Assembly: GCA_029775955.1 (NCBI GenBank)
Contig: JARVJW010000199.1
Span: forward strand, 1-7,134
Direction of reading: 5' to 3'
Source: Nitrososphaeria archaeon
GTDB lineage: Archaea; Thermoproteota; Nitrososphaeria; Conexivisphaerales; UBA164
Length of the DNA stretch: 7,134 nucleotides
Positions 1-6,081 of the stretch are shown piece after piece (the stretch's first letter is position 1; each line of letters begins with the position of its first letter). Below the pieces are notes generated by a model. It saw nothing but the letters and a program-made list of their open reading frames with translations, searched no databases and was not told the DNA's origin. A program made the position numbers and the translations under genes.

Positions 1-125
1 GGGCGACAGCGTAAGCTCTAGACGATTTCAAAGGGCTTAGCTATTGCTGCATAGCAGGTCAGTATAGGGATGGGCTGATTAGGCCTATCCTACTGGCAAG
101 AGCCACATTGACATCAACTACAAGC
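1..125. other. Structured, GC-richer segment; possible end of a mobile element
   Basis: No intact reading frame covers this edge of the window. By hand count G+C is about half, clearly above the AT-rich genes that follow, and the composition drops sharply near base 125. It folds well: bases 8-10 plus 12-18 can pair with 33-42, and 58-97 forms a long hairpin listed separately. On the plus strand one frame ends in GDSVSSRRFQRA before a stop. On the minus strand a broken frame reads VDVNVALASRIGL, faintly like the C-terminal part of TnpB-type proteins. A subterminal bulged hairpin beside a tnpB remnant would fit the right end of an IS200/IS605-like element with its guide-RNA region, but this is inference. 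I do not recognise RNase P RNA, SRP RNA, tRNA or rRNA here. Confidence 0.3.
58..97 (+). other. Long bulged hairpin
   Basis: Bases 58-64 pair with 91-97 (7 pairs, one G-T), and bases 68-76 pair with 82-90 (9 pairs, two G-T). This leaves a three-base bulge TAG at 65-67 and a five-base loop GATTA. Sixteen pairs in 40 bases is well beyond what flanking sequence offers. Imperfect hairpins with a 5' side bulge are typical of IS200/IS605 transposon ends, and also of many structured RNAs. Nothing here decides between the two. Confidence 0.5.
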
Positions 126-139
126 TATTATGGCAAGAT

Positions 140-152
140 AAATTTATTAAAT
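140..152 (+). promoter_or_regulatory. TATA box for the glycosyltransferase gene
   Basis: AAATTTATTAAAT is centred about 28 bases before the GTG at 174. In archaea transcription starts roughly 25 bases past the TATA centre, so the message would begin almost at the start codon (leaderless). No Shine-Dalgarno sequence precedes the GTG, which agrees. Confidence 0.5.
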
Positions 153-173
153 ACCATTATTTAAAGTAAAATT

Positions 174-1373
174 GTGGAGTATCTTAGTATATTTTACATA
201 ATAATTGAGACTTTGCTTACTGTGTTTGGCATATACTGGGGTATAATTATTGTGGCAGGATTTTTGCAGAATATCAGGAATAACGTTAACATAGTTGACT
301 ATATACCAGTTCCCTTTTCTGTGATAATACCTGCTAAAAATGAAGAAAAAACACTTGGAAGGCTGCTGGAAAGGTTAACTAGGGTCAATTATCCAAAGGA
401 TAAGCTGGAAATAATAGTTGTTGAAGACAGTTCGACAGATTCAACCCCCAATATAGCTCAGTGGTATTCAAAAGAGTTCTCCAATGTTAAATATTATCAC
501 CTCGAAAAAAATAAGGGCGGCAAAGCTGAAGCACTCAATTACGGCGTTAATGTCTCCCATGGCAATTTAATAGCATTTTTTGATGCAGACGCACTTCCTG
601 AATTAGATTACTTTAAAAAAGCAGTTAAAGGTTACTATGAGGGAAAAGAAGTGCAAAATGGCTTTTACAGATTCATAAATACAAGGGAAAGCTGGTTACC
701 CACAATATCTTCGCTTGAAGCTGAAGTAGCAAAATATATAGCGCAAGGTAGCGAAAGGCTTGCATTTCCAGTTCCAATTTTTGGATATAATTTGATAATA
801 AGCAGGAGCGCACTAAATCAAGTAGGTTTATTTAAAAAATCGCTCACAGAAGATATAGACCTCTGGGTTAGGCTTGTCAAGGCCAAGATTAAACCACATT
901 ACTTTAATGGCGAGGTTCTTATTGAGTCTCCATCAACCGTTAAAGATTTTGTTAACCAAAGGGTCAGATGGTACAGGGGGTTTCTAGATACTATAATGCT
1001 TTATAAATTTAATTTTAGTAATAGGCATGAATTGCATGTATGGTTATATTTGACAATGCCATTATTTGCAGCTATATCATTTATAATGTACTTTGTCGCT
1101 CCCACTGCAATAATGCTTTCACACCATTTGTATGGTTTACTTATGCTTAGTGGGGTGTCTTCAAATATCTTAGGCATAGCTTTAGGTGCGGCAATTTATC
1201 TTTATTATATTTATAGGGATAAAAATGTAAGTTTTAAAGGGCCACTATCGGTGATTTACACTTTTGTGCTGTTATATTCTAGTTTCTTAGCCGTTACGTC
1301 AAAAATATTTAGGAGGAATATCAATTGGACTGTAACAAAAAAAAGCGGATATATTGATATTAAAAAATTATAA
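174..1373 (+). CDS. Membrane-bound family 2 glycosyltransferase
   Basis: This 399-residue processive-type GT-A glycosyltransferase is predicted to transfer sugar from a nucleotide-sugar to a glycan or lipid acceptor at the cytoplasmic membrane. One N-terminal membrane segment (about residues 5-31) precedes the catalytic domain. The nucleotide-binding motif VVEDSSTDS lies at 82-90, the metal-binding DAD inside FFDADALPE at 135-143, the catalytic-base region TEDIDLW at 225-231, and the QRVRW signature (QxxRW) at 262-266. Three hydrophobic segments follow, at about 287-315, 318-346 and 358-376. This order is that of hyaluronan/cellulose-synthase-like enzymes. All key motifs are present and the length is normal, so it should be active; donor and product cannot be read from sequence. 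The GTG start is chosen because it opens the frame just before the first membrane segment and fits the upstream TATA box. The next gene on this strand has its own promoter. Confidence 0.88.
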   Translation: MEYLSIFYIIIETLLTVFGIYWGIIIVAGFLQNIRNNVNIVDYIPVPFSVIIPAKNEEKTLGRLLERLTRVNYPKDKLEIIVVEDSSTDSTPNIAQWYSKEFSNVKYYHLEKNKGGKAEALNYGVNVSHGNLIAFFDADALPELDYFKKAVKGYYEGKEVQNGFYRFINTRESWLPTISSLEAEVAKYIAQGSERLAFPVPIFGYNLIISRSALNQVGLFKKSLTEDIDLWVRLVKAKIKPHYFNGEVLIESPSTVKDFVNQRVRWYRGFLDTIMLYKFNFSNRHELHVWLYLTMPLFAAISFIMYFVAPTAIMLSHHLYGLLMLSGVSSNILGIALGAAIYLYYIYRDKNVSFKGPLSVIYTFVLLYSSFLAVTSKIFRRNINWTVTKKSGYIDIKKL

Positions 1374-1419
1374 AAAAATTTATAAAAATTTAATTGTATC
1401 ACAAATATAACATACTGAA

Positions 1420-1424
1420 TTTTT
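1420..1424 (+). terminator. Short T-run after the glycosyltransferase gene
   Basis: A run of five T bases lies about 50 bases past the stop codon, within an AT-rich gap and without a stem. Archaeal RNA polymerase can terminate at oligo-T runs in the coding strand. The run is short and the gap is A/T-rich throughout, so this is a weak call. Confidence 0.2.
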
Positions 1425-1433
1425 AAAATATAC

Positions 1434-1444
1434 TTTAAAATATA
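1434..1444 (+). promoter_or_regulatory. TATA box for the helix-turn-helix gene
   Basis: TTTAAAATATA is centred about 25 bases before the GTG at 1464, the spacing expected for a leaderless message. A second AT motif, TTATATAC at 1454-1461, is too close to the start to serve that codon. Confidence 0.45.
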
Positions 1445-1463
1445 TGATTAAGGTTATATACTA

Positions 1464-2057
1464 GTGTTTTATGGCTATCATAAATTGAACACCAATGTCG
1501 CAGTAGAGATTAAAGCAAAAAAGGCTGGAAGAAAGCCTTATTACACAAAGGATAATGAATATATTAGTAGGCTAATTAGCCTCTATAATAGTGGTGCAAG
1601 CGTTTACCAAATATCGGAACAATTAAATATATCTGTGCCAACAGTTTATAGATGGCTAAAGGGCATTGGCTTATTTAAGGGCAGGGAAAGGGACCTAGAA
1701 CAGCTTAAGCTTGAATTGGAGCTTAATGGCTTTGCTAAAATAGGTAAATTTATTATAGGAAAGAGGCTGGAAAAAACCGAATCCGGGTTAAGGACGGTTA
1801 GGATCAATTTTGGGGTAGGAATGGAAGGAAGGAAATTTTCAAGCACTGCATTCTTTGGTAGCAGACCCCCGGTAATGTTTTTTATAGTAAAGGACGAAAA
1901 TCAGTTTAAATTCCATATATCAAAACTTATGGAAGGGTTATTTTATGAACACAATCCAAAACCAGAACAAAACCTTAAAAAGGCATTTACACATTTTGTA
2001 CATTCATTTGGATTTGAAAGAACTTTAAATGATAGTCCATTTGAAAATATTAGTTAG
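1464..2057 (+). CDS. Helix-turn-helix DNA-binding protein of unknown role
   Basis: This is a 197-residue predicted soluble DNA-binding protein. After a basic N-terminus containing KAGRKPYYTK (20-29), residues 30-68 resemble the helix-turn-helix of Hin-type recombinases and transposases, with the helices in SVYQISEQLNISVPTVYRWL (46-65). The remainder (about 85-197) is a mixed, mildly basic domain that I do not recognise. It has no recombinase catalytic serine motif and no DDE pattern, so a transcription regulator is likelier than a transposase. No membrane segments or cysteine clusters are visible. GTG at 1464 is preferred from the TATA spacing; TTG at 1485 is an alternative, and no in-frame ATG lies before the helix-turn-helix. 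The gene ends tail to tail with moaA: its TAG at 2055-2057 interlocks with the TAA of moaA at 2054-2056. Its base composition matches its neighbours, so recent transfer is not suggested. Targets are unknown. Confidence 0.75.
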   Translation: MFYGYHKLNTNVAVEIKAKKAGRKPYYTKDNEYISRLISLYNSGASVYQISEQLNISVPTVYRWLKGIGLFKGRERDLEQLKLELELNGFAKIGKFIIGKRLEKTESGLRTVRINFGVGMEGRKFSSTAFFGSRPPVMFFIVKDENQFKFHISKLMEGLFYEHNPKPEQNLKKAFTHFVHSFGFERTLNDSPFENIS

Positions 2058-3028
2058 CCTCCAAGTTTATACATGGATCTTACAAAGTTTGGTAACTCAT
2101 TCTTCTCAATGTATTCTATAACACCTCTAAATTTACCATTAACTGAACTTTTAATTATTTCTTTTATTTTATCATCATCTAAGCCGATTTCAAGCGGCTT
2201 TTTTAAATCAATTTCAAAATGAGAATACATACATGGCACAAGTTTACCGTCTGCAGTGATTCTTAATCTATTGCAATCTTCGCAAAATGGCGCCGAAACT
2301 GATGGTATAATACCTATTTTGCCGGAACCGTTAACAGTATAATATGTTGACGTGCTATGTGGCTCTCTGGGAAATCCAACGAGCTGATATTTTGCTGAGA
2401 TTTTATTCAGTATTTCTTTGGCACTTACAAATTCCGATGATGCCCATGCTTCTCTACCATTAAAAGGCTCATATTCAAGAAACCTAACTATAATCCCTGT
2501 CTTCAGCCCAAAATCAACAAAATCCAGTATTTCATCATCATTAACACCCCTCATCACAGTCATATTAACTTTAATTGGGTTCATTCCAAGGTCAATTGCA
2601 GTATTTATTCCTTTCATTGCAACTTTTAAATTTCCACCACCAGTTATTTTTTTGTATTTGTTTTCATTTAATGAATGAATACTTATATTCAGCTTTGAAA
2701 GTCCAGATTTTTGAAGTTCAGGGAGTTTGCTGGCCAAATAATATCCATTAGTTGTCATGCCTATTGTTTTAACATGGGTATGAACAGCTTGAATAATATA
2801 CAAAATTTCTTTTCTAGCAAGCGGTTCTCCTCCAGTAAGCTTTACTTCATTAATCCCCATTGAAGAAAATAATTTTACTAATCTGTCAATTTCAGAAACT
2901 GTTAGCAATTCTTCCCTTTTGAAAAAATTTGGATTGGTTGGCATGCAAAAAATGCATCTGTAGTTACATTCATCAGTAACAGAAAGCCTCAGCTTTGTCA
3001 TGATCCTGCCATATGTATCGCTTAACAT
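2054..3028 (-). CDS. moaA: GTP 3',8-cyclase (molybdenum cofactor synthesis)
   Basis: MoaA is a radical S-adenosylmethionine enzyme that converts GTP to 3',8-cyclo-7,8-dihydro-GTP, the first step of molybdopterin synthesis; MoaC then makes cyclic pyranopterin phosphate. With the start used here the protein has 324 residues, a normal length. The N-terminal 4Fe-4S motif is CNYRCIFC (cysteines 21, 25, 28), followed by the SAM-contact motif TGGEP (65-69). The second cluster, specific to MoaA, is shown by PFCEDCNRLRIT and PCMY (cysteines 249, 252, 266). The chain ends in the functionally important Gly-Gly. The frame stays open upstream to an ATG at 3124, but those 32 residues are Lys/Asn/Ile-rich and unlike the family. 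ATG 3028 gives the usual MLSDTYGR opening and lies 26 bases from a TTAATTAA box; ATG 3037 is a second choice. No other cofactor-synthesis gene is in the window. Confidence 0.93.
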   Translation of the reverse strand: MLSDTYGRIMTKLRLSVTDECNYRCIFCMPTNPNFFKREELLTVSEIDRLVKLFSSMGINEVKLTGGEPLARKEILYIIQAVHTHVKTIGMTTNGYYLASKLPELQKSGLSKLNISIHSLNENKYKKITGGGNLKVAMKGINTAIDLGMNPIKVNMTVMRGVNDDEILDFVDFGLKTGIIVRFLEYEPFNGREAWASSEFVSAKEILNKISAKYQLVGFPREPHSTSTYYTVNGSGKIGIIPSVSAPFCEDCNRLRITADGKLVPCMYSHFEIDLKKPLEIGLDDDKIKEIIKSSVNGKFRGVIEYIEKNELPNFVRSMYKLGG

Positions 3029-3050
3029 TATATTCATAATAATATTACCC

Positions 3051-3058
3051 TTAATTAA
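3051..3058 (-). promoter_or_regulatory. TATA-like element for moaA
   Basis: TTAATTAA is centred about 26 bases upstream of ATG 3028, the same spacing seen for the other genes here. It supports the shorter moaA start. The sequence is simple and AT-rich, so the call is tentative. Confidence 0.35.
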
Positions 3059-3131
3059 TCCTTTTTGATTAATTTTTTGGATAATTTTATTCTTTTCAAA
3101 TAATTTAGAATCCAGGCCATTCATTTAACGT

Positions 3132-3332
3132 TCATGATAGACGCCACACAAGCTCACTGAGCTTAACCCATCTTCTTATATTATCATTCAAAGCGAATCG
3201 GGTCCTTGAGGTTGTTCCTGATGTCTGGCCGTAATCCGAGACTGTGTCCTCAACATAGGAGTTCATCATTGATGCAGTCATGAGGGCCCTGATGACAGAA
3301 TCACTATTCCTTGCATATGTCTGGTATTTCAT
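3132..3332 (-). pseudogene. N-terminal fragment of a DDE-type transposase
   Basis: An open frame begins MKYQTYARNSDSVIRALMTA, continues SMMNSYVEDTVSDYGQTSGT, and stops after about 66 residues. The small polar N-terminus followed by an SGTT helix-turn-helix-like segment resembles the start of archaeal IS4/ISH3-like transposases (recognition from memory). After SGTT the frame looks scrambled (SRTRFALNDN), and the catalytic DDE domain is entirely missing, so this is a 5' remnant. ATG 3332 is preferred over the longer frame from 3371 because a Shine-Dalgarno-like GGGAGAGG (complement of 3337-3344) lies four bases before it. A TATA-like TTTTATAT (complement of 3349-3356) lies just upstream but is too close to the start to fit leaderless spacing. 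The fragment lies between moaA and AMP phosphorylase and shares their strand. It is probably non-functional. Confidence 0.5.
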
Positions 3333-3531
3333 TGAGCCTCTCCCTAACATATAAAAGGTACTTCCAAACATTTAACATAGGAGGGTGGTTAGATTTGTCA
3401 TAACAATTACTCGTTGCCATCCTACATAGAGTTTTGATCTACTATAAACGGTGTGGGTTTTTCTGCTCACTATTGATAAAATAGTTGCGAGTTTGCAGCA
3501 TTTATGACCTCCTAGAAATCAATTTTAAAAT
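3333..3531. other. Gap between transposase remnant and AMP phosphorylase
   Basis: This gap probably holds the upstream end of the decayed insertion sequence plus a little native sequence after the AMP phosphorylase stop. A modest hairpin is present (3469-3474 pairs with 3480-3485). I could not find a matching pair of inverted repeats or a convincing target duplication that would mark the element's limits. It also contains the small reading frame listed separately. Confidence 0.4.
3442..3501 (-). CDS. Possible 19-codon reading frame with strong ribosome-binding site
   Basis: The frame reads MLQTRNYFINSEQKNPHRL and then a stop. It is preceded by AGGAGGT (complement of 3507-3513) at an ideal five-base spacing, the best Shine-Dalgarno match in the window. 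It starts 30 bases past the AMP phosphorylase stop on the same strand. In archaea with leaderless first genes, such sites typically mark internal genes of an operon. It may therefore be the surviving start of a gene that once followed AMP phosphorylase and was broken by the insertion sequence, or a short peptide or leader of the element itself. The peptide matches nothing I know. Confidence 0.25.
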   Translation of the reverse strand: MLQTRNYFINSEQKNPHRL

Positions 3532-5043
3532 TTACGTTGGATATACCTTAAGTAGCATTCCTTCAATTATTATAGGTGGGTCATAATTTGCTACATTAAC
3601 TGCTTCAGAGAGTTTTGAACTTTTATCTGAATATATTTCAAATAGCACATCCCCCTTTCTGACTTTATAACCCTGCTTCTTATGCAAAATAATTCCTGAA
3701 CCACTGTCAACCGGAGCCCCAGCTGCCTTGGCAATTCTTACTATAGATTCATTATCCACTAATATAATATAGCCATCGTTATCTGCTTTAAATTCATGTT
3801 TATAACTGCCCACGGGTATTTGATCAGGTTGAACTTCTGGGTTACCACCCTGTTCAGCTATTATCTGCTTCATTTTATTATATGATTTACCACTTAACAA
3901 ATTACCCATGGAAATATCGTACCCTGTATTTCTTGAAGCTAATCCAGCAGTTTCCAACAATATACCTGCTAGAGAGGATGCTTTAGAAAGCAGGCTCATA
4001 CTTGCTAAATTAGGGTCTATTAATGCTGAAAGCGCTTCCCTGGCCTCAAGCGCTGGCCCGATAGCCTTTCCAACAGGCTGACCACCGTATGTTATACCAG
4101 CTCTTATGTTTATTCCCAAGGTTTTTCCAATCTCTATAAATTCTTTTGCAAGCTTTTCTCCCTCGACTGAATCGCTGATTTTTGCCCCTCTCCCTGCAGG
4201 AATATCAAGCGCTACTACCTTAGCCCCTACTGCTAATTTTTTTGACAAAATACTTGCTATCATTAACCCTTTTGGGTCAATCCTTAGCGGATTTTCAATT
4301 CTTATAAGCAAGTCATCTGCAGGTGCAATATTAAGTGCTCCTCCCCAAACTATACATCCATGTACTTTCTCTACAATAGATTTTATTTCATTCAATTCAA
4401 ATTTTACATTTGCTAATATAGACATTGTATCGGCGGTACCTGAAGGGCTGGTTATCGCCTTACTGCTTGTTTTTGGTATTAAAAGCTCTGTTAAAGCAAC
4501 AGTAGGCACTATTAGCAGCGATACCTTGTTACCAGGCACGCCACCAATAGAATGCTTATCTACAGTAAAACCTCTTAAATTTAGTTTTTGCCCAGTTTCG
4601 ACCATTGATATTGTAATATTTTTTATTTCTTCTTCATTTAATCCAATATAATTGGAAGCAAGTAAAAACGCCGAAATGTCAAGATCACTCAGTTCTGCCT
4701 TAACAAGGTCATTTATAATGCTTTTAATTTCTCCCTCGCTAAGCTTTTCACCATTCATTTTTTTCCTTATAAACTCTACTGACTGAGGTGTTGGTTCATA
4801 ATTTACTTCCAATTTTTCTCCATTACTTGCTAAAATGGATTTTGCGACATTTTTGTAAAGGGCTATTGTGCCTGGTTTAACCAGAGATGATGACAGTTCA
4901 ACTATGCAAGTTATACTGCCATTTTGAGAAGAAATGTGCACCCTGTCATTTAAGGTCAAACCGAATTTTTCAGCATCAAGATCGTTTAGGATTGCCGATT
5001 TTTTATTAGCTTCAATGTCAAGTATTTGCGCTAATAGTTGCAT
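3532..5043 (-). CDS. deoA: AMP phosphorylase (nucleoside 5'-monophosphate phosphorylase)
   Basis: This 503-residue enzyme is predicted to split AMP (also CMP or UMP) with phosphate into the base and ribose 1,5-bisphosphate, which archaea isomerise to ribulose 1,5-bisphosphate for type III RuBisCO or other routes. The first 85 or so residues form the extra N-terminal domain of the archaeal enzymes; the rest is the thymidine-phosphorylase-like core. Motifs seen: KHSIGGVPGNK (163-173), SSKAITSPSGTAD (193-205), WGGALNIAPADD (233-244), IDP with Asp256, ASILSKK with Ser264, Lys288, ITYGGQPVG (317-325) and ALEAREALSA (331-340). As I recall the Thermococcus kodakarensis enzyme, it has the same length and the same binding-site numbering (Gly168, Ser194-199, Thr203, Asp256, Ser264, Lys288). 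Archaeal annotation often uses the symbol deoA. It follows proB after 16 bases but has its own TATA box, so it need not depend on it. No R15P isomerase or RuBisCO gene is in the window. Confidence 0.95.
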   Translation of the reverse strand: MQLLAQILDIEANKKSAILNDLDAEKFGLTLNDRVHISSQNGSITCIVELSSSLVKPGTIALYKNVAKSILASNGEKLEVNYEPTPQSVEFIRKKMNGEKLSEGEIKSIINDLVKAELSDLDISAFLLASNYIGLNEEEIKNITISMVETGQKLNLRGFTVDKHSIGGVPGNKVSLLIVPTVALTELLIPKTSSKAITSPSGTADTMSILANVKFELNEIKSIVEKVHGCIVWGGALNIAPADDLLIRIENPLRIDPKGLMIASILSKKLAVGAKVVALDIPAGRGAKISDSVEGEKLAKEFIEIGKTLGINIRAGITYGGQPVGKAIGPALEAREALSALIDPNLASMSLLSKASSLAGILLETAGLASRNTGYDISMGNLLSGKSYNKMKQIIAEQGGNPEVQPDQIPVGSYKHEFKADNDGYIILVDNESIVRIAKAAGAPVDSGSGIILHKKQGYKVRKGDVLFEIYSDKSSKLSEAVNVANYDPPIIIEGMLLKVYPT

Positions 5044-5059
5044 GTTAATAATTTAATTT

Positions 5060-5875
5060 TTATTTATTAATAAACTCTTGTTTTTTACCAATTACTTTTG
5101 TTCCTATTTTTTCCCCTTTTATCGCCATGAGCATCGAGCCTGCTTTTTTACCGTTTACTATATATGTTTCGATGCCTACGGATGAAGCAATAAAAGCAGC
5201 ATCCAATTTAGATTTTATTCCACCTCTACCAAATTCGTTCATGCCATCTAAATTAGCAAATATTTTTTTATCATTAGGGCTTATAATGTCAATGGTCTCC
5301 TTTTTATTACCATTATTTATAAATACACCATCAACATCTGTCAGGAGCACAAGTTTTTTTGCCCCTATTCCTTTTGCTATAATAGCTGAAAGCCTGTCAT
5401 TGTCTCCAAATTGTACCTCATTCTTTACATTATTTAAATTAAGGAGCTCCTTTACTGATACCGCATCATTTTCATTTATTATTGGAGTGATATTGAGCCG
5501 TAAAAGTGACTTGATTGTTCGTAAAAAATTATTATAACAATTTTTTATCATTAAATCTTCCTCAGTAATAAGAATTTGGGCAACTGTGAGCCCAGCTGCC
5601 GCAAAGCTATCTATATACATTTTTATTAGAGTAGGTTGACCAACAGCAGCAGAAACCTGTTTCTGTGTGAGATTAAGATCTTTGGGCTTAGTATCCCAGT
5701 TAAGCAGCGAAATTCCAGCAAGTATTGCTCCTGAAGTTACAATGACAACTGGCAATCCCATTTCCTTGATTGAAAAACTAGCCTGTTCAGCTATGGAATT
5801 TATCATACTTTTATCTAATTTACCGTTAGTTGATAGGACAGAAGTTCCAACTTTTACCACTACTGGTGATTTCAA
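5060..5875 (-). CDS. proB: Glutamate 5-kinase, short form without PUA domain
   Basis: ProB phosphorylates L-glutamate with ATP to glutamyl 5-phosphate, the first step of proline synthesis in the cytoplasm. The 271 residues form one amino-acid-kinase domain: VVKVGTSVLS (6-15, catalytic-type Lys8), IVTSGAILAG (45-54), VSAAVGQ (74-80), PIINENDAVS (131-140, glutamate site), FGDNDRLSA (156-164), LLTDVDGVF (177-185) and GRGGIKSKLDAA (216-227). All match the bacterial enzyme, but the C-terminal PUA domain of the 367-residue E. coli protein is absent, as in many short forms. The FGDND and NEND motifs argue against isopentenyl phosphate kinase or UMP kinase. The start is TTG: the frame holds no ATG or GTG upstream before a stop at 5900-5902, and a TATA box lies at the right distance. 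proA is not adjacent; the upstream neighbour is an insertion sequence. Confidence 0.9.
   Translation of the reverse strand: MKSPVVVKVGTSVLSTNGKLDKSMINSIAEQASFSIKEMGLPVVIVTSGAILAGISLLNWDTKPKDLNLTQKQVSAAVGQPTLIKMYIDSFAAAGLTVAQILITEEDLMIKNCYNNFLRTIKSLLRLNITPIINENDAVSVKELLNLNNVKNEVQFGDNDRLSAIIAKGIGAKKLVLLTDVDGVFINNGNKKETIDIISPNDKKIFANLDGMNEFGRGGIKSKLDAAFIASSVGIETYIVNGKKAGSMLMAIKGEKIGTKVIGKKQEFINK
5061..5074 (-). promoter_or_regulatory. TATA box for AMP phosphorylase, over the end of proB
   Basis: TTTATTAATAAATA is centred about 25 bases before the ATG at 5043 and covers the last codons and stop of proB. The spacing fits a leaderless message, and no Shine-Dalgarno sequence precedes the ATG. AMP phosphorylase is thus probably transcribed on its own as well as by readthrough. 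Confidence 0.45.
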
Positions 5876-5897
5876 TGAGATAACAAAAATGCCGTGG

Positions 5898-5914
5898 ATT
5901 TAAAAAATTTTCCC
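5898..5914 (-). promoter_or_regulatory. BRE and TATA box of proB
   Basis: Read on the minus strand, GGGAAAA (BRE-like) is followed by TTTTTTAAAT, centred about 27 bases before the TTG start. The adjacent target duplication at 5913-5921 overlaps the BRE-like GGG, so the insertion sequence landed at the outer edge of this core promoter and left it complete. Confidence 0.45.
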
Positions 5915-5921
5915 TATTAAT
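5913..5921. repeat. Target site duplication, left copy
   Basis: CCTATTAAT abuts the left inverted repeat and recurs exactly at 6796-6804 against the right inverted repeat. Nine bases is a common duplication length for several transposase families. Confidence 0.75.
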
Positions 5922-5933
5922 GGGTGTGGACAC
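5922..5933 (+). repeat. Left terminal inverted repeat
   Basis: GGGTGTGGACAC matches the complement of the right end in 12 of 13 aligned positions, one base being a gap. Confidence 0.7.
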
Positions 5934-6081
5934 ATTGCATGGTTACCTATCAAAGTTGAATAGATTGTGCCATAAACCGGTGCATAGTTTTAAATTCTGT
6001 CATCACGCCTCTGGGCAAACCAGCATCTTGTCTGCAGCAAAGCCTCATAATTGCTCCTCTGATGATATTGTTCAAGGTATT

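Noticed and set aside
3029..3124. N-terminal extension of moaA to ATG 3124
   Set aside because: The 32 extra residues are Lys/Asn/Ile-rich, do not resemble MoaA, and cover the likely promoter. The family-typical opening begins at 3028.
3418..3458. TCCTACA and GGTGTGGG resembling the ends of the downstream insertion sequence
   Set aside because: Only 7-8 bases match, at the wrong spacing and without a duplication, so chance is the better explanation.
4106..4651. 181-codon plus-strand open frame inside AMP phosphorylase
   Set aside because: It is antisense to a strongly supported gene, its Ser/Phe/Ile-rich composition is typical of a shadow frame, and it has no promoter or ribosome-binding site.
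5127..5537. 136-codon plus-strand open frame inside proB
   Set aside because: It is a shadow of the glutamate kinase frame, with low-complexity Ser/Phe/Leu composition and no recognisable domain.
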